A DNA stretch of 64,000 bases from Pseudarthrobacter sp. fls2-241-R2A-127. GTDB taxonomy: Bacteria; Actinomycetota; Actinomycetes; Actinomycetales; Micrococcaceae. Of the stretch, positions 25,170-36,930 are shown piece after piece. Below the pieces are notes generated by a model. That model did no database searches. It was not told the origin of the DNA and saw nothing but the letters and a program-made list of their open reading frames with translations. Made by a program: the position numbers and the translations under genes. Every line of letters begins with the position of its first letter. Positions within the stretch are counted from its first letter, which is position 1. The stretch is taken from the NCBI RefSeq assembly GCF_030209355.1, contig NZ_JARVSF010000008.1, positions 1 through 64,000 of the forward strand, written 5' to 3'.

Positions 25170-27739
25170 GGACCGCGGAGGGCCTGACGTCTGAGCGGGC
25201 CGCGCAACTCCTGGAACGGGCCGGTCCCAACCAGCTCCCCACGGAAAAACCCGTCCCGCAATGGCGGAAGCTTTGGGGCGAGATGACGCACTTCTTCGCC
25301 CTCATGCTCTGGTGCGCCGCAGGGCTGGCCTTTATCGCGGACATGCCCCAGCTGGCCGTGGCGATCGTCGTCGTCGTCATCGTCAACGGGGTGTTCGCCC
25401 ATATCCAGCAGGAACGGGCCCAGCACGCCGCCGCCAAGCTGCGCGCCCTGCTGCCGGCCGACGTCATGGTCCGGCGGGACGGGAAAGTACGGAAGGTCCA
25501 CGCCAGCGCACTGGTGGTGGACGATGTGGTACTGCTCGCTGCCGGTGACCGGCTGCCCGCTGACATGGTCCTCGTGGCGGCCTCGGCGTGCGCGGTGGAT
25601 GAATCGATGTTGACCGGCGAAAGCGAACCTGTCCCCAAAGCGGCGGCGGACCAGGTCTGGGGCGGCACCTTCCTGGTGAACGGCTACGGGGAAGCCACCG
25701 TTACCGCGACGGGTGCCAACACCAGGCTGGCCGGGATCGCCGAGCTCACCAGCAAAGCGGTTTCACCCCCGACGCCACTGTCCCTGGAACTGCGCCGGAT
25801 CGTCCGGGTCACCGCGGCGATGGCGCTGGGAATCGCGGCCGTCTTCTTCCTCGCATCACTGCTGGTGGGATTCCAGTGGCGCGATTCGTTCCTGTTCGCC
25901 ATTGGTGTTGCCGTGGCGCTGGTCCCGGAGGGGCTCCTGCCTACCGTGACCCTCTCCCTTGCCATGGGTGCGCAACGGATGGCTGCGCGCAATGGACTGG
26001 TGCGCAACCTCGAAGCAGTCGAAACCCTCGGATCCACAACATTCATTTGCACCGATAAAACCGGCACCCTGACCCAGAACCGGATGAACGCCGTCGAGGT
26101 TTTCACCGCCGACGGCTCCGTCCGTGTGACGGGCGACGGCTATGGCCCCGACGCCGACGTGCAGGGGCCCGGCGTGGACAAAGCGGCGGCCGCCGCGCTC
26201 GCAGCACGGGCGGCGTCACAGGGACGGGCCGAACTGCACGACGGGCAATGGCGGGCCCAGGGCGATCCGATGGAGGCGGCCCTGGACGTCCTGGCTCGCA
26301 GGTTGACGGGAACCGCGCCAGGGGTTGCCCCTGCGCGCCGGCTGCCTTTTGACCCGGCGCGGCGGAGGGAATCCGCCATTGTGGGACCGGACCTGTTCTG
26401 CAAGGGGGCCCCCGAAACCGTGCTCCCGGTCTGCGGCTCCGTGCCCCCGAACGTCAAGGAACAGGTGGAAGTGATGGCGTCGCGTGGCTTGCGCGTCATT
26501 GCCGTGGCGCGGCGGAGACTCGGGGGAGTCCCGGCAATGTGGCAGTCCAACTCGCCCGCTGAACTGGAAACCGGGCTGGAACTCCTCGGCCTGATCGGCC
26601 TCCAGGACCCGCCCCGCCCCGATGTGGCCGACGTGATCGGCACTGCGCGTCGGGCCGGCCTGAAAATCGCCATGATTACCGGTGACCACCCTGGAACAGC
26701 GGCGGCGATTGCCCGCCAGATCGGCCTGATCGGATCGCCCGAATGTGTCCTGGAGGGCTCGGACTTGCCCGAGGACGAGCAGGTCCTGGGGGCCCTCCTG
26801 GACCGGGACGGGGTGGTGGTCAGCAGGGTCTCGCCCGAGCAGAAGCTCCGCGTCGCCAGGGCGCTGCAGGCCCGCGGGCACGTGGTGGCCATGACCGGCG
26901 ACGGCGTGAACGACGGCCCCGCCCTCCGCGAAGCCGATATCGGCGTGGCCATGGGGCTCAGCGGCACCGACGTGGCGCGGGAAGCGTCGGACCTGGTGCT
27001 CCTTGATGACCACTTCGGCACCATCGTCGCAGCCATCGAGCAGGGCCGTGCCACGTACGCCAATATCCACCGCTTCCTGACCTACCACCTGACCGACAAC
27101 GTGGCCGAACTGACCCCGTTCGTCATCTGGGCGCTTTCCGGCGGCCAGTTTCCGTTGGCACTGGGGGTACTCCAGATCCTTGCCCTGGACATTGGCACCG
27201 ACCTGCTGCCGGCACTGGCGCTCGGAGCGGAGTCACCGGGCAAACGGGTCCTTTCCCGTCCCCCTGAACGCCGGCACCTCATGGACCGGCGGCTCATCAT
27301 CCGGGTCTTCTGCATCCTGGGGCCGGTGGAAGCCGTCACGGAAATGGCTGTCTTCGCGGCGGTCCTCGCCGTCGGCGGCTGGACCCGGGGACAGCCGCCG
27401 GCGCCCGGCCTCCTTGCGGCCGCATCCGGGGCCGCTTTCATGGCAGTGGTCCTGGGGCAGCTCGCCAATGCCTTTGCATGCCGGAGCGCCACGGTGCCGC
27501 CGTGGACGCTTGGCTGGGCGACAAACAGGCTGCTGGTGTGGGCCGTGCTGGCCGAACTGGCCATCCTGGCAGCATGCCTCTACCTGCCGTATATCGCGGG
27601 AGCGCTGGGCCAGGCCCCGCCCACGCCCATGGGCATTGCCCTTGCGCTCCTGGCCGCCCCCGCGGTCCTGGCGGCCGACTGGATCCACAAAGCTGTCCGG
27701 AACCGCCGGCGGCCGCCCCGGGCGCACTCCGTGGCGTGA
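25166..27739 (+). CDS. Cation-transporting P-type ATPase (P2, CtpF-like)
   Basis: 857 residues from the GTG that overlaps the USP stop. N-terminal cation-ATPase segment (LTSERAAQLLERAGPNQLPT), actuator LTGESEPVPK, ion-site helix ALVPEGLLPTVTLSLAMGAQ (PEGL), phosphorylation motif CTDKTGTLTQNRM, hinge TGDGVNDGPALREADIGVAM and a complete C-terminal helix bundle. The P2 group moves Ca2+, Mn2+ or Na+/K+; DosR-controlled CtpF of Mycobacterium tuberculosis is the closest role I can name. Coupled to a USP in a probable DosR transcript. Confidence 0.88.
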   Translation: MRTAEGLTSERAAQLLERAGPNQLPTEKPVPQWRKLWGEMTHFFALMLWCAAGLAFIADMPQLAVAIVVVVIVNGVFAHIQQERAQHAAAKLRALLPADVMVRRDGKVRKVHASALVVDDVVLLAAGDRLPADMVLVAASACAVDESMLTGESEPVPKAAADQVWGGTFLVNGYGEATVTATGANTRLAGIAELTSKAVSPPTPLSLELRRIVRVTAAMALGIAAVFFLASLLVGFQWRDSFLFAIGVAVALVPEGLLPTVTLSLAMGAQRMAARNGLVRNLEAVETLGSTTFICTDKTGTLTQNRMNAVEVFTADGSVRVTGDGYGPDADVQGPGVDKAAAAALAARAASQGRAELHDGQWRAQGDPMEAALDVLARRLTGTAPGVAPARRLPFDPARRRESAIVGPDLFCKGAPETVLPVCGSVPPNVKEQVEVMASRGLRVIAVARRRLGGVPAMWQSNSPAELETGLELLGLIGLQDPPRPDVADVIGTARRAGLKIAMITGDHPGTAAAIARQIGLIGSPECVLEGSDLPEDEQVLGALLDRDGVVVSRVSPEQKLRVARALQARGHVVAMTGDGVNDGPALREADIGVAMGLSGTDVAREASDLVLLDDHFGTIVAAIEQGRATYANIHRFLTYHLTDNVAELTPFVIWALSGGQFPLALGVLQILALDIGTDLLPALALGAESPGKRVLSRPPERRHLMDRRLIIRVFCILGPVEAVTEMAVFAAVLAVGGWTRGQPPAPGLLAAASGAAFMAVVLGQLANAFACRSATVPPWTLGWATNRLLVWAVLAELAILAACLYLPYIAGALGQAPPTPMGIALALLAAPAVLAADWIHKAVRNRRRPPRAHSVA

Positions 27740-27765
27740 GTACCCTCGCTCCGCCGTGCGGGCGC

Positions 27766-27780
27766 CGGGACCAAAGACTC
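27766..27780 (+). promoter_or_regulatory. DosR-like box, copy 4
   Basis: CGGGACCAAAGACTC, 35 bp upstream of the PEP synthase start. Left half is perfect; right half is degenerate. Confidence 0.45.
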
Positions 27781-27815
27781 TGCCTGCGCTGCCGGGCGGA
27801 GGCCAGAATCGAGCC

Positions 27816-29975
27816 ATGACTGCCCCCTCAGAAGCCGTCCTGGCCAACGTCAATGTCACCTGGATCGAAGACACCGGGCTCGCGGACATACCGTCAGTGG
27901 GAGGCAAGAACGCATCCTTGGGGGAGTTGAGCCGCTCCCTTCAATCGTCCGGGGTGCGGGTTCCCGAGGCGTTCGCCACCACCGCCGCAGCCTACCGGAC
28001 GTTCCTGGCCGCCAACGGCCTGGAGCCCAGGATCCGGAAGCACGTGGATGACCAGCGTTCCGGACGGGCTACGCTCCGGCAGGCGGGCGCGGCCATCCGT
28101 GAACTGTTCCTGCAGGCGAGTTTTCCTGACGCCATCGCCGCGGACATCCAGGAACACTACCGCGACCTGTGCAGCCGGACCGGGCAGGCCCAGGTGCCGG
28201 TGGCCGTCCGAAGCAGCGCCACTGCAGAGGACCTGCCGGACGCCAGCTTCGCCGGCCAGCAGGAGACCTTCCTGAACGTGGCAGGCGAGCGGGGCGTCCT
28301 GGATGCCTGCAGGCGCTGCTACGCATCGTTGTTCACCGACCGTGCCATCAGCTACCGGGAGATGAAGGGATACGACCACCTGGATGTCGCCTTGTCCGTG
28401 GGCGTCCAGAGGATGGTCCGGTCCGACCTCGGCGCCTCCGGGGTGATGTTTTCGATTGACACCGAGACTGGCTTTCCCGACGTCGTGGTCATCAGCGCGG
28501 CCTGGGGACTGGGGGAGACGGTGGTCCAGGGGACCATCAACCCGGACAAATACCAGGTGTTCAAGCCGCTGCTGGCCGACCCGCGGTTCAGTCCGGTGAT
28601 TGAACGGGCCGTTGGCGCCAAGGAACGCAAGATGGTGTACAGCCAAGGCGGTGACGCACGGACCCGGACAGTTGACACCAGCGAACGCGAACGGCGTTCG
28701 CTGGTACTGGGCGACCCGGAAATTGTCCTCCTGGCCCGGTGGGCTGCCGCCGTCGAACAGCATTATGGGCGGCCCATGGACATGGAGTGGGCCAAGGACG
28801 GGCTGACCGGGGAGCTTTTCATGGTGCAGGCGCGGCCGGAAACGGTCCAGGCGCGCAGAAGCACTTCCACCTTCCGGACCTACCACCTCCTGCATCCCGG
28901 CCCGGTCCTGGCAACCGGAGCAGCGATCGGAGATGCCATCGCCAAGGGTGCGGCGTGCGTCATCCGGGACGCGAAGGACATCGAGTCCTTCGTTGACGGT
29001 TCCGTGCTGGTCACCCGGATGACCGACCCCGACTGGGTGCCGGTGATGAAGCGGGCCGCCGGGATCATCACCGACCACGGCGGGACCACCAGCCATGCGG
29101 CGATCGTCAGCCGTGAGCTTGGCGTGCCCGCCGTCGTTGGGACGGGCAACGCAACGGAGATACTGCCCGACGGCGCCCCGGTCACCTTGTCCTGCGCGGA
29201 GGGTGAGGAGGGACGCGTCTATGAAGGACTGCTGGAGTACTCAGTGGAGGACGTGGACATGGCTGGCCTTCCCGCAACCCGCACGGGGGTGATGATCAAC
29301 ATTGCCAGCCCGGCCGCCGCGTTCAAATGGTGGCGGCTGCCCGCAGCCGGGGTGGGACTGGCCCGGATGGAGTTCATCATCAACAGCCTGATCCGCGTCC
29401 ACCCCATGGCACTGGTGCACCCGGAGAAAGTGACCGACCCGCAGGAAGCGGACCTCATCCGGCAGCTCACCAGCGGCTACGACGACCCGCAGGAGTACTT
29501 CGTGGACGTGCTGGCCACGGGAATCGCCAAGATCGCCGCCCCTTTCCATCCCAAGCCGGTGATCGTCCGGCTCAGCGATTTCAAGAGCAACGAATACAGC
29601 CACCTGGTGGGCGGCAGCTTCTTCGAACGTCCCGAGGAAAACCCCATGATCGGCTTCCGCGGTGCCCCCCGCTACTACAGCAGCCACTACCGGGAAGGGT
29701 TCGCCCTCGAGTGCAACGCCCTCAAACGGGTCCGGGAACAGGCAGGATTCCGGAACGTCATCGTCATGGTCCCCTTCTGCCGCACCGTGGGCGAAGCGGA
29801 CCAGGTCATCGAAGCGATGGCGGAGCACGGCCTGGTCCGCGGCGCAGAGGGCCTGCAGCTCTACATGATGTGTGAGATCCCATCCAATGTGATCCTGGCC
29901 GAAGAATTCGCGAAGCGCTTTGACGGCTTCTCCATCGGGTCCAACGACCTCACCCAGCTGGTGCTTGGAGTGGAC
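27816..29975 (+). pseudogene. ppsA: Phosphoenolpyruvate synthase, 3' end lost
   Basis: 720 codons remain of about 790-800. The ATP-grasp domain (VGGKNASLGELSR; VAVRSSATAEDLPDASFAGQ) and the phospho-His domain (GGTTSHAAIVSRELGVPAVV) are complete. The PEP/pyruvate barrel runs to GSNDLTQLVLGVD, where homology stops abruptly. The missing part normally contains the catalytic Cys of the GICGQ motif and the SLNPD end, so pyruvate-to-PEP conversion should be abolished. From 29976 the frame runs without a stop into the antisense of a P-type ATPase (to 30944). A DosR-like box precedes the gene. Confidence 0.85.
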
Positions 29976-31718
29976 GATGCCAAGGTCCGCCTCCTTCAGT
30001 GCCAGGACGTCGTTCACGCCATCCCCGGTCATGGCCACCGTGTGCCCCTTCCGCTTCAGGGCACTCACCAGGTCCCGTTTCTGGGACGGCGTGACGCTGC
30101 CAAAGAGGCTCTGCGCTTCCACCGTCTCCTCCAGCAGGGCCGGATTATCGGGAAGGTGGCGGGAGTCGTACGCGACCCCGTTTCCAAATCCGACTCCGCG
30201 GGCCAGGGCGCCCACCGTCCTGGGATCGTCACCAGAGATTATTTTGACGGTCACGCCCTGCCGGCGGAAGTAGTCCAGTGTTGCGGCGGCATCCGCGCGG
30301 ATGCTCTCGCGGAACGTCGCCAGCAGCACCGGCGCCAGGACCGGCGGCAGTCCGGTTTCTGCCGCGTCTGGCGGCAGCGTCCCCGGGAGATACGCCAGGG
30401 CCAGCGTCCGAAGGCCCGTGGAGGCCAGTGCCCCCGCCTCCCGGTGTGCCTCGGCGCAGCCCGGGGAATCTCCGAGGACTGCGTCCGGCGCGCCGAGGAT
30501 CCATGTTCCGGCGGCGCCGGACTCCGGACCCACGGTGACCGAACTCCATTTTTGGGCGGAGGAAAAGGGGACGGCAGCCATCTCCGCAAGGGGAGCCGTC
30601 GTGGGAAAGGCCGCGCCGATTGCGGCGGCGGTGCTGCCGCCCTCCGCCTGGGCCCCAAACCATTCCAGCACCGGTTGCCAGCGGGCCTCCGGAAAGCCCC
30701 GCTGGTCATGGACGGCGTCGAACACCATGGAGCCCGAGGACAGCGTGCCTGTCTTGTCGAGGCACAGGACATCCACCCTCGCCAGCACTTCCACGGCCGC
30801 CAGTTCCTGGATCAGGACCTTTTTGCTTGCCAACCGGAGGCCGCCAACGGCGAATGCCACGCTGGTCATCAGGAGCAGCCCAAGGGGGATCATCGCCATG
30901 ATCCCCGCCACGGCCCCCACCACAGCGGGGATCCACCGCCCTGAGCCGAAGGCGCCCGCCCACCCGCCGCGGTCCTGCATCTGGGCGTTCATCAGCAGTA
31001 GCGCGGTGGGCAGCAGCAACCATGTGATGACAACGAACACCTTCCCCAGGCCCCTGCGGATTTCCGATGTGACCAGTGAGAACCGGCGGGCCTCGGCCGC
31101 GAGGCGGTAGGCGAAGGTCTCCGGCCCGACCCGGAGCACGGCCGCCCGGCCACTGCCGGCCAGGATCAGCGATCCGGAGAGCAGGACCGCGCCGTCAACC
31201 TTCGGAACCGGTTCGGATTCGCCGGTCAGCAAGGATTCGTCCACCTCAAGGGAGGCTCCGCCCAGCAGCAGCAGGTCAGCTGTGACCTGGTCGCCGCCGG
31301 CAAGCACCACGATGTCGTCGGGGACCAGTCCGGTCGACGGGATCCGTTCCCGTGCGCCGTTCCTGATCACTGTGTTCGTGGCCGCCTGCGTAATGGCCAA
31401 CTGGTCGAGTGAACGCTTGGCCCGGTACTCCTGGACAATCCCGATCAACGAGTTGCTGATGGCCGACAAGCCAAACAGGGCGTCACGCCACTGCCCCAGG
31501 ACGAACAGCAGGATGAAACAGCCACCCACTACCGCGTTGAAGAGGGTGAATACATTGGCCTGGATGATTTCCCGGACTGTCCTGCTGGTGGCCGTAGGCA
31601 CGCTGTTGATCCGGCCGGCTGCGGTCCGCTCCAGGACGTCACGCGTGGTCAGCCCTTCCAGGGCACGGCGGGCGTCCACTTCGGGTGCGGATTGCCCGGC
31701 TTCCCCGGCTGCCGGCAT
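29976..31718 (-). pseudogene. P-type ATPase (CtpE-like), 3' end lost
   Basis: 581 codons remain, read from the ATG at 31716-31718 with GGAG six bases before it. Actuator LTGESEPVPK, phosphorylation motif CLDKTGTLSSGSMVFD and hinge MTGDGVNDVLALKEADLGI are intact. Homology ends there: the next expected residues (A-M-G-S) are replaced by antisense of ppsA. About 200 residues holding the C-terminal helix bundle are missing, so a functional pump is not expected. The early part (SRTVREIIQANVFTLFNAVV) matches CtpE-type Ca2+ ATPases. Confidence 0.85.
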
Positions 31719-31742
31719 GGCATGCTCCACCAAGCGGTCGGC

Positions 31743-32609
31743 TCAGTCGTGGTGCTGCGGCGGGTGCATCCGCGTGATGACGGTGGGGCAAGGGGGTTGT
31801 GCCAGCACCGCGTGCGCTGTGGAGCCCAGGAGCAACCGCTCGAAGCCGCCCCTGCCTCGGCTGCCGAGCACCAGCAGGCGAGCCCCGGCGGCGGCGCGCA
31901 CCAGGGCATCCGCCGGCTCGACGACGGTTTCCATCACCGTGTGCACTGCGAGGTCGGGGTAGTCCTGCCGCAGGCCGGCTTCGGTTTCCGCCAGGACAAT
32001 CTGCTCCTCTTCGAGCACGTGGGTGGCAAAACCGCTTGAGGGCAGGCCCGCCGCGATCCAGCGGTGGGGGCCGGTGAACGCGTAGAGGACTGTCAGCTCC
32101 TCGCCGAGGACGTCAGCCTCGGCGGCCGCATAGGCCATGGCCTGCGTCGATTCTTCGGAACCGTCCACCCCAACGAAGATGCCGCGGCCGTTTTCCTGCC
32201 CTTCGCCGATGACTGCAACCGGACATTCCGCCGTGGCGGCGGCCTGGAGGGCACGGTCTGTCAGCGCGCCGCGTGAGTGGCCGCTGGTGCCAAGGACAAG
32301 CATGGCGGCCTCTTTCGAGTACGCGCCCAATGCCGAGCCCACGCCTCCTTCGAGGAGCTGCAGGGACATCGCCAAGCCCGGGCAAGCGGCGCTGACCTTC
32401 TCGCCGGCCTCCTTCAACAGGCCCAGGCCTGACTCGCGCAACACCTCAAAGTAGGGCAGCACCTCGGAGGCCATCCACCGGTCGTCCACCACGTTGAGGA
32501 TGGCGAGGGGAGCCTTGAGCCTGGCGGCCCGCTCGGCGGCCCACATCAGGGCAGCGTCGGACGCCGGCGTGTTGGTGATGCCGACGGCGATTGGCTTGGC
32601 AGGTGCCAT
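31743..32609 (-). CDS. Universal stress protein (tandem domain)
   Basis: 288 residues, two USP domains. First domain starts KPIAVGITNTPASDAALMWA, second FVGVDGSEESTQAMAYAAAE. The second carries a full ATP loop (VLGSRGRGGFERLLLGSTAH) and the first a variant (VLGTSGHSRGALTDRALQAA). Tandem USPs are typical of DosR regulons. It lies 24 bases upstream of the broken ATPase on the same strand, so it would be co-transcribed with it. Confidence 0.92.
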   Translation of the reverse strand: MAPAKPIAVGITNTPASDAALMWAAERAARLKAPLAILNVVDDRWMASEVLPYFEVLRESGLGLLKEAGEKVSAACPGLAMSLQLLEGGVGSALGAYSKEAAMLVLGTSGHSRGALTDRALQAAATAECPVAVIGEGQENGRGIFVGVDGSEESTQAMAYAAAEADVLGEELTVLYAFTGPHRWIAAGLPSSGFATHVLEEEQIVLAETEAGLRQDYPDLAVHTVMETVVEPADALVRAAAGARLLVLGSRGRGGFERLLLGSTAHAVLAQPPCPTVITRMHPPQHHD

Positions 32610-32683
32610 GTCGGGCCATCCTTCTGGGTGTAGTTGGGGGTGGACGGGGCGCGCGCGAACGGGGGGTCCTGGTGCGGTGATGG

Positions 32684-33139
32684 TCAGTCCGTTGCGGGCT
32701 CCCGGGGCGGCTGCCAGTGTGTTGGCGCCGCGATGACGAACCTCCGGCCGCTGATGTCCTGCGGTGTAATCCGGATGAGCGTGTTCTTCTGGCCCGGCTG
32801 CCATGGTGAAAGTCCGGTATCCACGGCGTCCTGGGTTTCTTCCGCGTCGGAAACCACGGCGGCGTGCCCCTTGATGATGACGCTCCAGGCGATGGTCCCG
32901 TACTGGTTCATGCCGTCTGCTTCAACGGCCACTGCCGTACCGTCGAAGGAGGAAAGCTTTGTTGCCTCACCCGTACGCATCAGCAGGGTTCCGTTGGTGG
33001 TGACAAAGTTCATCGGAATGTTTTCAACCGAGTCCCCGTCCACGAACGCGACCCTGCAAATGGACGTGGAGTGAAGGAGTTTCCAACAATCGTGGACACC
33101 GAGTTCCTTGATTTCCGATTCTGCTCCTGCTGTATCCAT
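32684..33139 (-). CDS. Pyridoxamine 5'-phosphate oxidase-like (split-barrel flavin) protein
   Basis: 151 residues. Split-barrel signature: LLHSTSICRVAFVDGDSVENI, IPMNFVTTNGTLLMRT and GTIAWSVIIKGHAAVV. Such proteins bind FMN, F420 or heme and are frequent in DosR regulons (Rv2074/Rv3129-like). A DosR-like box lies 35 bp upstream. Cofactor and substrate cannot be read from sequence alone. Confidence 0.85.
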   Translation of the reverse strand: MDTAGAESEIKELGVHDCWKLLHSTSICRVAFVDGDSVENIPMNFVTTNGTLLMRTGEATKLSSFDGTAVAVEADGMNQYGTIAWSVIIKGHAAVVSDAEETQDAVDTGLSPWQPGQKNTLIRITPQDISGRRFVIAAPTHWQPPREPATD

Positions 33140-33173
33140 GGCCGTAGCCTAGGGCCGTGGTCATCCGGCCGGT

Positions 33174-33188
33174 AGGGGAAAAGGTCCC
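33174..33188 (+). promoter_or_regulatory. DosR-like box, copy 5
   Basis: AGGGGAAAAGGTCCC, in the divergent region between the flavin-protein gene (35 bp away) and the DosS-like kinase gene (162 bp away). Confidence 0.5.
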
Positions 33189-33199
33189 GCCGGTGCTGA

Positions 33200-35032
<1,833 letters not shown>

Positions 35033-35078
35033 GTACGCGGTCACCCAGCAGCGCCGCAACCCTATTGCGCTTGCCCGC

Positions 35079-35759
35079 TCAGGCGCTTTCCGTGGTGTTC
35101 CGGGTGACGTAGACGGCGGCCTGCGTCCGCCGTTCGAAACCGAGCTTGGCCAGGATGGACGAGACGTAGTTCTTGACCGTCTTTTCGGCCAGGAACAGCT
35201 CATCGCCAATCTGCCTGTTGGTCAGGCCCTGGCCGATCAGCGCGAGCACCTTCTTCTCCTGCGTGCTCAGGCCGTCCAGGCGGGGATCCGTGGGGGCAGT
35301 GGAAAGGCCTGCGATGATCCGTTTCTCAACGCCCGGCTCGAACAGGGATTCCCCTGCTGCGGCTTTCCGGATTCCGGCCAGGAGGTCATCGCTCCTGATC
35401 TGCTTCAGGATGTACCCGGACGCGCCGGCGAGGACAGCCCCGCGAAGGGCCTGCTCGTCGTCGTAACTGGTGAGGATCAGGCAGCGCAGGCGCGGATCAA
35501 GGGACCGGACATCCCTGCATACTTCGATCCCCGTGCCGTCGGGAAGGCGTCCGTCCAGGACAGCAATGTCGGGGTGCAGGGCGGGGATGCGGCGTGTGGC
35601 CTCAGCTGCCGAGCCGCTTTCGCCAACCACCACGAAACCCTCGCCCTCGAGCAGGTCTTTCAGGCCCTGCCGGACAAGTTCATGATCATCAAGGATGAAC
35701 ACGCGGACCGGCCCGGAGGACCCGGCGGCTTCACTGCTGGCAGTTTCATGCATGTGCAC
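35079..35759 (-). CDS. devR: DosR/DevR-like response regulator (NarL/LuxR type)
   Basis: 226 residues. Receiver domain with phospho-acceptor D69 (AVLDGRLPDG), conserved Thr/Ser in ILTSYDDEQA and Lys in GYILKQI. The output helix-turn-helix (GLTNRQIGDELFLAEKTVKN, then AKLGFERRTQAAVYVTR) is very close to the DNA-reading helices I know from M. tuberculosis DosR. It should bind the boxes found through this island, including one 108 bp upstream of its own start (autoregulation). About nine extra N-terminal residues compared with Mtb DosR. Confidence 0.92.
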   Translation of the reverse strand: MHMHETASSEAAGSSGPVRVFILDDHELVRQGLKDLLEGEGFVVVGESGSAAEATRRIPALHPDIAVLDGRLPDGTGIEVCRDVRSLDPRLRCLILTSYDDEQALRGAVLAGASGYILKQIRSDDLLAGIRKAAAGESLFEPGVEKRIIAGLSTAPTDPRLDGLSTQEKKVLALIGQGLTNRQIGDELFLAEKTVKNYVSSILAKLGFERRTQAAVYVTRNTTESA

Positions 35760-35866
35760 CCAACGCTCCCAAACGTTTCAGGACCAATTCACACCCGTAC
35801 AGGCAACTCCCCGAGCGGCCACACCCCATTGTTACCTGCAACAGGCCTGGCAGGAAGGGACCAAAG

Positions 35867-35881
35867 TCCGGCGGCCGGTCC
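35867..35881 (+). promoter_or_regulatory. DosR-like box, copy 6 (best palindrome)
   Basis: AGGGACCAAAGTCCG, nearly the full DosR palindrome. It sits between the divergent regulator gene and a universal stress protein gene, so it could serve both. Confidence 0.6.
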
Positions 35882-35930
35882 GGTCACCACCGGGTGCACC
35901 GTCCGGACCCTGGCGCGGTTCCGTGCCGCC

Positions 35931-35945
35931 ATGACTTTTGGCCCT
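35931..35945 (-). promoter_or_regulatory. DosR-like box, copy 7
   Basis: Reads AGGGCCAAAAGTCAT on the minus strand. Its centre lies 64 bp (about six helical turns) from copy 6, so two dimers could bind on one DNA face before the USP gene, as at strong DosR promoters. Confidence 0.6.
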
Positions 35946-35999
35946 ATTCCCGGTAACCGGTTCCGGTCCACGCTTGGTCCGATGGCAACGGGAGGGAAC

Positions 36000-36485
36000 G
36001 TGGCAACAGCAGGGAACGGGTCGCCTCCGGCGGCCGCCGAACGGCGCCCGAAAATTATCGTCGGAGTGGATGGTTCCGACGCGTCTGTCGCTGCCCTGCG
36101 CGTGGCGCGCGCGGTTGCCGAACCCCTGGGCGCGCCGATCGAGGCATGGGCGTGCTGGGATGTTCCTGCCGGCTACGGGGTCTACCTGGCCGTCGGCATC
36201 GAGGGTTTCAAGTACGCCGCCGAGCAGGTCCTTGGCCAGGCTGTCCAGGACGCGTTCGGAGAAATGCCGCCCTTCGTGCATTCCCGGATCGTGCGCGGTA
36301 AGCCCGGTCCTGTGCTCCTGGACGCGAGCCGCACCGCCTCACTCCTGGTTGTGGGACGGCGGGGCCACGGCAGCCTCGTCCTTGGCTCTGTCAGTTCAAC
36401 CCTTGTCAGCCACGCCCACTGCCCGGTGCTGGTGGTCCATGCCGCGGAAACAGGGGACGCGGGGGAGTCTCCCGCAGCAATGTGA
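36000..36485 (+). CDS. Universal stress protein (single domain)
   Basis: 161 residues from a GTG with GGAGG six bases upstream; an ATG five codons earlier has no ribosome site. USP fold: IIVGVDGSDASVAALRVARA, ATP loop VVGRRGHGSLVLGSVSSTLV, then CPVLVVHA. Two DosR-like boxes precede it, making it the best candidate for strong hypoxic induction here. It is most like the USP encoded at 38383-38850. Confidence 0.92.
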   Translation: MATAGNGSPPAAAERRPKIIVGVDGSDASVAALRVARAVAEPLGAPIEAWACWDVPAGYGVYLAVGIEGFKYAAEQVLGQAVQDAFGEMPPFVHSRIVRGKPGPVLLDASRTASLLVVGRRGHGSLVLGSVSSTLVSHAHCPVLVVHAAETGDAGESPAAM

Positions 36486-36569
36486 CGGCTTTGCCCTCAG
36501 GCCCGGTCCCGTGTGGCTCACGCAATCCCGTTTTTGCCCACGCAATCCGGGACACCCCCGTTGCCCGCC

Positions 36570-36890
36570 TTATTCGCTGGTGGTGCCTTCCACCGGGGTG
36601 GCATGCGGGGTTGCCTTCCGCGGGGTCCAGTGCAGGTCCTTGACGGCCCAGTACCCGGCGCCGTTCATCACCGCGAAGCCGGCGATACCAATGGCGGGGA
36701 CGTGGGCGACCAGGCCAACCACGAGGATGCAGACCCCCGCCGCTAGAAGCACCAGCGCACGCCGGAAGCTGGTCCGGCGTGACCGGGCGAAGGCGTCGTG
36801 GTTGAGCATGACGGCGAGTCTGGGGGCATCCTGCTCCAGGCCGCGGCCGATGAGTTCGAGTTCCCTTTTCTCGAATTCCGAAAGTGGCAC
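36570..36890 (-). CDS. DUF3040 membrane protein
   Basis: 106 residues from GTG with GGGAG upstream. The opening PLSEFEKRELELIGRGLEQD is the DUF3040 hallmark, an actinobacterial family with a short cytoplasmic helix and two membrane segments (about residues 41-58 and 63-80). Function unknown. Follows the SHOCT gene on the same strand after 40 bases. Confidence 0.88.
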   Translation of the reverse strand: MPLSEFEKRELELIGRGLEQDAPRLAVMLNHDAFARSRRTSFRRALVLLAAGVCILVVGLVAHVPAIGIAGFAVMNGAGYWAVKDLHWTPRKATPHATPVEGTTSE

Positions 36891-36930
36891 GATAGGCTCC
36901 CGATGTCCGTTTCCTGCCGGAGACATTGGC

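Noticed and set aside
27816..30944. One long frame through ppsA and on past 29975 that could be read as a giant fusion protein
   Set aside because: Beyond 29975 the sequence is the antisense of a recognisable P-type ATPase and has no protein-like features of its own; the open frame is a GC-bias effect.
33151..33165. AGGGCCGTGGTCATC near the flavin-protein start, like a DosR box
   Set aside because: Half-site spacing is one base too short compared with the eight consistent copies; a better box lies 23 bp away.
36486..36569. Short direct repeat CACGCAATCC twice between the USP and DUF3040 genes
   Set aside because: Ten bases only, unphased and without link to a promoter or terminator; chance is likely.
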